A stretch of DNA of 64,000 nt from Corynebacterium sp. HS2168-gen11 (GTDB lineage: Bacteria; Actinomycetota; Actinomycetes; Mycobacteriales; Mycobacteriaceae), in assembly GCF_024834075.1 (NCBI RefSeq), contig NZ_JANUXR010000010.1:60922-124921 (forward strand), read 5' to 3'. A model generated the notes under the pieces. It saw nothing but the letters and a program-made list of their open reading frames with translations. It searched no databases and was not told the DNA's origin. Position 1 is the first letter of the stretch. Every line of letters begins with the position of its first letter. Shown piece after piece: positions 58,587-64,000 of this stretch. The translations under genes and the position numbers were made by a program.

Positions 58587-59722
58587 CGATGTTTCTGCCA
58601 AGCGTGAATATAACTTTGCGTCTGAAACCCCAACGTATCGTTGATCGCCAAAATAGCGTTATTTTCACTCGACATCGAAGTATACAGCTTCTCTACAGTC
58701 GGCCAGTGCTGCTGAATCTCTTTGACTGCATAGTTTTTCAGCAACTGGCCCAAGCCTCGACCACGGTAGGCACGTTCAATAATTGTTGCACCTTGCTCAG
58801 CAATATTCTCCAACGCATCATGCCGGCGCGACGCTCCTGAATATCCTATTAAGCGATCATTGTGCAACAGTGCAACAGTAAAAGTTTCATTCCGTCGCAA
58901 CTGCGCAATATTATCGGCATCCACAAGCCGTTGCAATGACCACGGCTGTGGATCAACTGCAAGTGCTCCCGTAGGGACATCAAATGACAGCTGATCCAAT
59001 AAATCAATCATTTCCGGCACCCACGCCTTCGGAGGCACTAACCCCGTAAACGATTGGACCGTAAACCCATCCGGCAAGACAGGCAATTGCAAATCTGCAA
59101 ATTTCGATAAGCGAACCATGCCATGCAATTCTTCCATTGAGAAAGTGTAGCCAGCAGCCGCAATTTGACGAGCATAGGTATCAAGCTCAGCTGAACGAGG
59201 CGTCGTAGTGCGTTGCCACAGGCGAATCACATCACGATGCGCATGCTTTACGACGTTATTCAGTTCGTTGAGCAGCATACGATAAATTTTCGCTTCAGCC
59301 TTATTCAAGTTCTCACCTGGCAATGGCGCAAACTCAGCATGAAATAATGCATCAGCGTCAATGCCATTGGTGTCTGAATCATGAGAAATCGTGATGTCAA
59401 GATAGCCATAAATATCGACATCAGGCAGCTTCGGGAATTGGGAATCTTCATGTGCTGCAATAATCGGATACCCTAAAGATGACCGCTTGAAGTTCTGGAA
59501 ATCCTCGAATTTAGCATTTGCTGCCGCAAGCACGATATTTGATGCAGCTGAAGAACCTTTGAGAACCTCAAATACTGCCGCTGTTGTGGTTGAATCTGCA
59601 GTATCTCCAGTAATATCCTGGGATGCTAAGTTTGCAGAAAACACAAACGAACGCAAGGCGTCGGAAGGTATAAAGTCCGTAATCGAAGCAGCTGGAGTCT
59701 CAAATTGGAAAAAGACGGTCAT
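58583..59722 (-). CDS. GNAT-family N-acetyltransferase
   Basis: Protein of 379 aa with a GNAT acetyltransferase domain in its C-terminal half. The acetyl-CoA loop is seen in IIERAYRGRGLGQLLKNYAVKEI, followed by the end strand with LYTSMSSENNAILAINDTLGF. The N-terminal half is probably a second, degenerate GNAT fold (GYLDITISHDSDTNG, with no P-loop). The substrate cannot be inferred. It shares four bases with the neighbouring membrane-protein gene at its 3' end and lies 53 nt downstream of the DUF349 gene on the same strand. Confidence 0.85.
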   Translation of the reverse strand: MTVFFQFETPAASITDFIPSDALRSFVFSANLASQDITGDTADSTTTAAVFEVLKGSSAASNIVLAAANAKFEDFQNFKRSSLGYPIIAAHEDSQFPKLPDVDIYGYLDITISHDSDTNGIDADALFHAEFAPLPGENLNKAEAKIYRMLLNELNNVVKHAHRDVIRLWQRTTTPRSAELDTYARQIAAAGYTFSMEELHGMVRLSKFADLQLPVLPDGFTVQSFTGLVPPKAWVPEMIDLLDQLSFDVPTGALAVDPQPWSLQRLVDADNIAQLRRNETFTVALLHNDRLIGYSGASRRHDALENIAEQGATIIERAYRGRGLGQLLKNYAVKEIQQHWPTVEKLYTSMSSENNAILAINDTLGFQTQSYIHAWQKHR

Positions 59723-59775
59723 GAAAGCATCATAACCGTCTTTGAATAAATCGACTAAATTAGAGAAAGTCCAGC

Positions 59776-61095
59776 TTAACGAGACTCAACTGCATTAATT
59801 GCAGCATCTGCCCACTCTTGCCACTGTGCGGCCTGTGCTCGCAACTTAGCAGCCTCTTTCTCCTTGCCCTTATGAGCAGCTGCCTCTGCAGCAGCAGTGA
59901 ATTCCTCAACTTTAGCGATGAATTGTGCTGCACGAGCCTGTGCTTCTGGATCAGTCCTACGCCATTGAGCATCAGCCGCATTGGTCACACGAGCCTCAAG
60001 TGCACGAATCTTGTCTTCATACTCACGCACCTGGTTGCGTGGCACAAATCCAATAGCTTCCCACTTCTCCTGCAACTCGCGCAGCTTCGCACGTGCACCT
60101 TCAAGATCCGCACTTGGATCAATCAGTGCCTCATACTCATCAAGCAGTGCGTCTTTCGCCGCAGCATTATCAGCAAACGCCCGGTCACGCTCTGAAGCCT
60201 GAGCATTACGTGCCGCGAAGAAATGATCCTGTGCTGCCTTAAATGCAGCCCACAACTTATCATCAATCTCACGAGGCGCACGACCAGCTTGCTTCCACTG
60301 ATCCATCAATTCACGGAACGCACGTGCAGTATCATTCCAATCAGTTGATTCCTTCAGCTCTTCTGCGCGCTCAACTAACGCTTCCTTCAGCTTCCGAGCA
60401 GCAGCACGGCCACGATCAAGCTCAGCGAAATGAGCGCCACGACGACGATTAAAAGCATCGCGTGCACGAGAATACCGCTTCCACAACGCGTCATCAGTTT
60501 TGCGATCAATGCCACGAATGGACTTCCACTCTTCGAGAATGTCACGAATCCGATCGCCAGCAATCTTCCAGTCAGTGGATTCTTCTGCAATTTGCTCAAC
60601 TTCAGCAGCAAGTGCCTCTTTACGAGCAATTGCGGCAGCACGCTTGGCTGTTTTCTCCTCACGAGCTTTCTCGCCAGCAGCGTCAGCTTGATCGATAATC
60701 GCGCCCAATCGACGATCCAAATCATCTAAATCGCCAATAGCCGCAACATCTGCCAACGAGGTACGCAACTCTTGAGCTTTCGCCTTAATATGTTGAGCCT
60801 CATTCGAGTGTGTTTCTAACCGAGATTCGAGATAACCGACCTCAGTAGCCAGGTCATCAAAACGTGCACCATAGTGTGCAAGACCTTCAGCAGGAGTGCC
60901 AGCTTGCCAAGAGCCGATACGACGTTCGCCAGAAGCCGTCACAACGAATGCACTGCCATCTTCTTCGACGCGACCCCACTTGGAAGGATCAGAAGCAGTC
61001 TTAGACGCAACAGGTTGAACCGCGGTCTTCACCGTATGAATGCCTGGGCGTGGACCAGGACGTGGGCCTGGCTTTGGTGTAAGTGGAGTGGTCAT
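59776..61095 (-). CDS. DUF349 repeat protein
   Basis: Helical protein (439 aa) made mainly of DUF349 repeats: recurring segments of the type STDWKIAGDRIRDILEEWKSI, STDWNDTARAFRELMDQWKQAGR, and LREKWEAIGFVPRN-like, each with a conserved W near its end. The N-terminus is Pro/Gly/Arg-rich. Long coiled-coil stretches rich in Ala, Glu, Arg and Lys follow. Function unknown; found next to miaB/miaA in many corynebacteria. Of two candidate ATGs (61107 and 61095), 61095 has the better-spaced AAAAGG. Confidence 0.85.
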   Translation of the reverse strand: MTTPLTPKPGPRPGPRPGIHTVKTAVQPVASKTASDPSKWGRVEEDGSAFVVTASGERRIGSWQAGTPAEGLAHYGARFDDLATEVGYLESRLETHSNEAQHIKAKAQELRTSLADVAAIGDLDDLDRRLGAIIDQADAAGEKAREEKTAKRAAAIARKEALAAEVEQIAEESTDWKIAGDRIRDILEEWKSIRGIDRKTDDALWKRYSRARDAFNRRRGAHFAELDRGRAAARKLKEALVERAEELKESTDWNDTARAFRELMDQWKQAGRAPREIDDKLWAAFKAAQDHFFAARNAQASERDRAFADNAAAKDALLDEYEALIDPSADLEGARAKLRELQEKWEAIGFVPRNQVREYEDKIRALEARVTNAADAQWRRTDPEAQARAAQFIAKVEEFTAAAEAAAHKGKEKEAAKLRAQAAQWQEWADAAINAVESR

Positions 61096-61107
61096 AATAA
61101 ACGCCAT

Positions 61108-61398
61108 CCTTTTCCGAAATCTCGTGCCGCGCGCCGCGGCTGCCTTAATAGAAGAAACTACTCAAGGAAAGAGCCTCACAGTCGCAACATATAGTTGCTA
61201 TGTATTACATATCCTTAACTCCTAACATACCCGATAATGCTGCATAAGAAATAGTGTTCAGGGATACTCAGATGAATATTTCCCAAGAAACCCCGTATTA
61301 AGAAAATTTTAAACCGCCAAGCGAGTCGCCAAAGTACTGCTAATATGCGTATGCATCCCTAAAACAAGAAACATGTGGCTGAGGAGTCGTGATCCACT
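61108..61398. other. Divergent intergenic region (DUF349 gene / miaA)
   Basis: 291 bp. Contains CCGTATTAAGAAAAT at 61293-61307, which unites two words that recur in the next genes (ATTAAGAAAA, and CCGTATTAAG, the reverse complement of CTTAATACGG). Apart from AT-rich, possible -10 sites near 61200-61240 (TAACATAC, GATAAT), nothing further is recognised. Confidence 0.4.
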
Positions 61399-62352
61399 GT
61401 GAGCCAAAAGACATCACAAAATTCTTTAATACGGAATGACGTTGCTGATCTGCGCCCAATTGCGATCGTTGGTCCGACCGCCTCCGGCAAATCCGCATTA
61501 AGCATCGCTTTAGCGCATGAGTTTGGTGGACAGATCGTCAATGTTGATTCTATGCAGCTTTACAAAGGCATGGATATTGGTACTGCCAAACTTACCCTTG
61601 AGGAGCGAGAGGGGATTCCGCATCATCTGCTTGATGTTTGGGAAGTGACGCAGACAGCTTCGGTTGCGCAGTACCAACAGATGTCGGTGGAAGTCGTCGA
61701 TAAGCTCTTGGCACAAGGCATTAGGCCGATTATCGTAGGTGGTTCGATGTTGTACGTGCAGGCATTGCTGGATAATTGGCAGTTTCCGCCCACTGATCCA
61801 CAGGTGCGTGCAGCGTGGGAGGAACGATTGGCGGAAGTCGGCATCGATGCGCTTCATTCACTATTAAGAAAACTTGATCCTGCTGCCGCGGAGATTATTG
61901 AAGACAAAGATCCGCGGCGTACTGTGCGCGCGTTGGAAGTCATTGAGTTAACTGGGCAGCCGTTTCAGGCCAGCCAGCCGCCGAAAGACGCGCCTCCGCG
62001 GTGGAATACTCATATTATTGGGTTGCAAACTACGCCTGAATGGCTGAATCCGCGCATTGAGTTACGCACGCGGAATATGTTTGAACAAGGTTTCTTTGAG
62101 GAAGTCGACGATCTAACGGCTAATCATGGCTTAATTGCCGACTCAACTGCTGGGCGGGCGATTGGCTATGCGCAGGTACTTGCAGCTCGTGCTGGTGAAC
62201 TTGATTGGGATGAAGTCGAAGAGCGCACGGTTATCGGGACGCGGCGGTACGTGCGGCGTCAGCGGTCTTGGTTTAATCGCGATCCGCGAGTGATGTGGAT
62301 TCCGGCGTGGGAAGATACCCTCGCGCTATCATTAAGAAAACTTACGAACTAG
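61399..62352 (+). CDS. miaA: tRNA dimethylallyltransferase
   Basis: Adds a dimethylallyl group to A37 of tRNAs reading UNN codons (317 aa), the substrate step for MiaB. P-loop GPTASGKSALSIALA near residue 24, then VNVDSMQLYKGMDIGTAK (catalytic Asp), DVWEVTQTASVAQYQ, GGSMLYVQALLDN and RAIGYAQVLAA. GTG start with GAGGAG upstream. It contains two ATTAAGAAAAC words (61863-61873 and 62331-62341), each giving Leu-Arg-Lys, plus one CGTCGATAAGC (61695-61705). Its codon use looks richer in CGG/GCG/CCG than neighbouring genes, by eye. Confidence 0.96.
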   Translation: MSQKTSQNSLIRNDVADLRPIAIVGPTASGKSALSIALAHEFGGQIVNVDSMQLYKGMDIGTAKLTLEEREGIPHHLLDVWEVTQTASVAQYQQMSVEVVDKLLAQGIRPIIVGGSMLYVQALLDNWQFPPTDPQVRAAWEERLAEVGIDALHSLLRKLDPAAAEIIEDKDPRRTVRALEVIELTGQPFQASQPPKDAPPRWNTHIIGLQTTPEWLNPRIELRTRNMFEQGFFEEVDDLTANHGLIADSTAGRAIGYAQVLAARAGELDWDEVEERTVIGTRRYVRRQRSWFNRDPRVMWIPAWEDTLALSLRKLTN

Positions 62353-62371
62353 TAACGCAAGGTGACTTCGC

Positions 62372-63259
62372 ATGCATGACAACAAACTGCCAGCAACACT
62401 TGAATTCTTCAAAGGACATGGAACCGAAAACGACTTTGTCATTCTTCATGATCCGCACGCTGAATTGCCATTGAGCGCTGCTTTAGTGGCAAAACTTTGT
62501 GATCGACGTGCCGGCATTGGGGCGGATGGGCTGTTGCGCGTGGCAAGAGCAGGCTCCTTATTAAGAAAACACGTATTAGGGAATTTGCCTGCAGGCGTTG
62601 AAGAAAACGACTGGTTCATGGATTACTACAATGCTGATGGCTCGATCGCAGAAATGTGTGGCAATGGCACGAGAGTATTTGCTCATTTCGTACAGTCACG
62701 AGGCTTAATCGCGGAGTCAACATTTACGGTGGGCACACGTGCAGGCGGCAAGCGAGTAACGGTTCATAGCGCTAATACATTGAAAGCTGATGTGTCAGTC
62801 GAAATGGGCAATGCAGCGGTCACAGGCGTTTCGACCTGCCAAATCGGTGATACCAAGTTTGCTGGCATGGGCGTTGATATGGGAAACCCTCACTTAGCAT
62901 GCGTGGTGCCAAACTTAACTGTTCAACAATTGCGTGAGCTGAAGTTGGAACAACCTGAATTCGACCGTGAATTCTTCCCAGCCGGCGTGAACGTGGAAAT
63001 CGTGACACCAATTTCGGAAAGTGCTGAAGAAGTTTCTATGCGAGTGTATGAACGTGGTGTTGGCGAAACTCGCTCATGCGGAACTGGCACTGTAGCAGCT
63101 GCTCGTGCAGCACTGGCTGACATTGGCAAAATTGACGGAACCGTTACCGTTCATGTTTTAGGTGGCACAGTTGAAGTCACGATTGACAATGATCGCTCTA
63201 CGTTGCGCGGTCCTTCACGCATCGTTGCTGAGGGCAGCATTTACCTAGAATCCTTGTAA
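62372..63259 (+). CDS. dapF: Diaminopimelate epimerase
   Basis: Converts L,L- to meso-diaminopimelate for peptidoglycan and lysine (295 aa). Catalytic-cysteine motifs are present: [14 protein letters not shown] near residue 93 and [16 protein letters not shown] near residue 229. The N-terminal [13 protein letters not shown] and [12 protein letters not shown] are typical. A short variable insertion ([19 protein letters not shown]) between the first two conserved blocks contains the ATTAAGAAAAC word (62560-62570). It follows miaA after 19 nt and precedes pcp by 3 nt, so the three probably form an operon. Confidence 0.96.
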   Translation: MHDNKLPATLEFFKGHGTENDFVILHDPHAELPLSAALVAKLCDRRAGIGADGLLRVARAGSLLRKHVLGNLPAGVEENDWFMDYYNADGSIAEMCGNGTRVFAHFVQSRGLIAESTFTVGTRAGGKRVTVHSANTLKADVSVEMGNAAVTGVSTCQIGDTKFAGMGVDMGNPHLACVVPNLTVQQLRELKLEQPEFDREFFPAGVNVEIVTPISESAEEVSMRVYERGVGETRSCGTGTVAAARAALADIGKIDGTVTVHVLGGTVEVTIDNDRSTLRGPSRIVAEGSIYLESL

Positions 63260-63262
63260 GCC

Positions 63263-63892
63263 GTGATAGTTGTCGTAACAAGTTTTGAGCCATTTGGTGG
63301 TGACACAGAGAATGCTTCAATCTGGTCCGCTGATGTCATCGCCAATGCATTAAGAAAACAGGGCCATCAAGTCGTGACTACAGCGTTGCCTGTGACTTTT
63401 TCAAAAAGTGCCCTGTTACTGGAGCACGCAGTTGCAAAGCATAAACCAGACTTGGTGCTGTGCATCGGCGAAGCTGGTCGACGCTCAACAATATCTCTTG
63501 AAGTTCATGCTCAAAATCTTATTCATGCCCGAATTCCGGACAACGAAGGCGTGCAACCTCAAAACTGTGTCATTGACCCCGCAAGGCCTCAAATACAAGT
63601 AACTTCAATGCAATCTTCGATTGTCGATATCGTGCAGGCAGCTGCACACACTACGGTGCCTGTGAAAGAAAGCACCGATGCTGGAACGTTTGTATGCAAC
63701 TTCGTTGCGTATCACGCATATTCCCTTAATACGGCGGCGCTATTTATTCATGTGCCCGCTATTAGGACTCATAATGAGGCCAACGTAGGAGCTGAAACTG
63801 ATCCCGACATTTCTAAGGCAGTGATGCCGCATATAAAAGATTTGCGTGCAAGCTTAGAAACTCTAGTAATCGCCTTAATACGGCATGCGTAA
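63263..63892 (+). CDS. pcp: Pyroglutamyl-peptidase I
   Basis: Cysteine peptidase (209 aa) that removes N-terminal pyroglutamate. The family patterns are visible: VTSFEPFGGDTENAS, the catalytic glutamate in CIGEAGRR, the catalytic cysteine in STDAGTFVCNFVAYHA, and a histidine in ALFIHVPA. GTG start three bases after the dapF stop. The gene contains ATTAAGAAAAC (63349-63359) and two CTTAATACGG words (from 63724 and 63873). A clear terminator follows. I do not recall pcp at this place in C. glutamicum. Confidence 0.9.
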   Translation: MIVVVTSFEPFGGDTENASIWSADVIANALRKQGHQVVTTALPVTFSKSALLLEHAVAKHKPDLVLCIGEAGRRSTISLEVHAQNLIHARIPDNEGVQPQNCVIDPARPQIQVTSMQSSIVDIVQAAAHTTVPVKESTDAGTFVCNFVAYHAYSLNTAALFIHVPAIRTHNEANVGAETDPDISKAVMPHIKDLRASLETLVIALIRHA

Positions 63893-63895
63893 GCG

Positions 63896-63924
63896 CCCGC
63901 TTCAACCGTTGAAGCGGGTGTTTT
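63896..63924 (+). terminator. Rho-independent terminator after pcp
   Basis: Perfect 10-bp stem CCCGCTTCAA (63896-63905) with TTGAAGCGGG (63909-63918), followed by TGTTTT. Confidence 0.88.
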
Positions 63925-63939
63925 ACCCTAACCAGATGG

Positions 63940-64000
63940 TTATTCCAGCATGCGTCGTGAAGCTGCGATCCCGTTGTAATACTGCGCCGGGTGAGGATTT
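63940..64000 (-). CDS. 3' end of an unidentified minus-strand gene
   Basis: The minus strand is open from the window edge and ends in TAA at 63942-63940, giving the C-terminus NPHPAQYYNGIAASRRMLE. It converges on pcp across the terminator. Too short to assign, and it may not be coding. Confidence 0.3.
   Translation of the reverse strand, partial: NPHPAQYYNGIAASRRMLE

Overview
The window reads as a contiguous piece of a Corynebacterium chromosome, from a species of fairly low GC for the genus (a little under half GC by eye). Reasons: mycothione reductase; a Sfp-type phosphopantetheinyl transferase beside rbfA/truB; the clgR-pspA pair; a BioYMN biotin ECF transporter with BioQ-like operators; DUF3046-recA-recX; and a gene order (rseP-ispG-pbp-map, mtr-mqo, proS-rimP-nusA-ylxR-infB-rbfA, truB/ribF-rpsO-pnp-dapB-thyX-dapA-rnj-ftsK, terC-pgsA-cinA-clgR-pspA, recA-recX-miaB-miaA-dapF) that I recall as typical of corynebacteria. 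Many genes have a -10 hexamer ending 6 to 8 nt before the start codon, i.e. leaderless transcripts, which also fits the genus. I saw no rRNA, tRNA, CRISPR array or intact mobile element.

Layout. 1-7.9 kb: end of the site-2 protease rseP, an ABC exporter pair, ispG, a lipoprotein class B PBP, methionine aminopeptidase. 8-17.3 kb: mycothione reductase (with a SigH-like promoter), an alpha/beta hydrolase, mqo, selO-yaaA, an OatA-type acyltransferase. 17.6-28.6 kb: cutC, proS, a DUF4439 lipoprotein, then the transcription/translation cluster rimP-nusA-ylxR-infB-rbfA and a MATE transporter. 28.7-33.5 kb: a phosphoesterase, pptA, a galE-like epimerase, and divergent truB/ribF. 33.8-45.8 kb: rpsO, pnp, dapB-thyX, dapA-rnj, ftsK. 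45.9-50.3 kb: a TerC-family gene behind a yybP-ykoY-like (Mn2+) riboswitch, a YciI protein, pgsA, cinA, clgR, pspA. 50.4-51.9 kb: the only accessory-looking stretch, with a small membrane protein, a frameshifted secreted-protein gene carrying a C9 tract, and a broken helix-turn-helix gene. 51.9-64 kb: bioY-bioM-bioN (reverse), DUF3046, recA-recX, miaB, a membrane protein, a GNAT protein, a DUF349 protein, miaA-dapF-pcp and the 3' end of one more gene.

The genes mostly serve core functions: envelope and diaminopimelate/lysine synthesis (dapA, dapB, dapF, PBP, ftsK, pgsA, the acyltransferase), RNA maturation and decay (pnp, rnj, ylxR, nusA, truB, miaA, miaB, rbfA), redox and envelope stress (mtr, clgR, pspA, selO, yaaA), DNA repair (recA, recX), and vitamin uptake or cofactors (bioYMN, ribF).

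The most unusual observations are: (1) an 11-bp word CGTCG(TC or AT)AAGC found about 15 times on both strands in genes and gaps alike; (2) two BioQ-like operators, one spanning the bioY start codon; (3) a possible direct aptamer/Shine-Dalgarno pairing in the terC leader; (4) the decaying 50.4-51.9 kb island; and (5) a cluster of ATTAAGAAAAC words between 61.8 and 63.4 kb, each encoding Leu-Arg-Lys with the AGA codon. I found no complete, clearly new multi-gene system.
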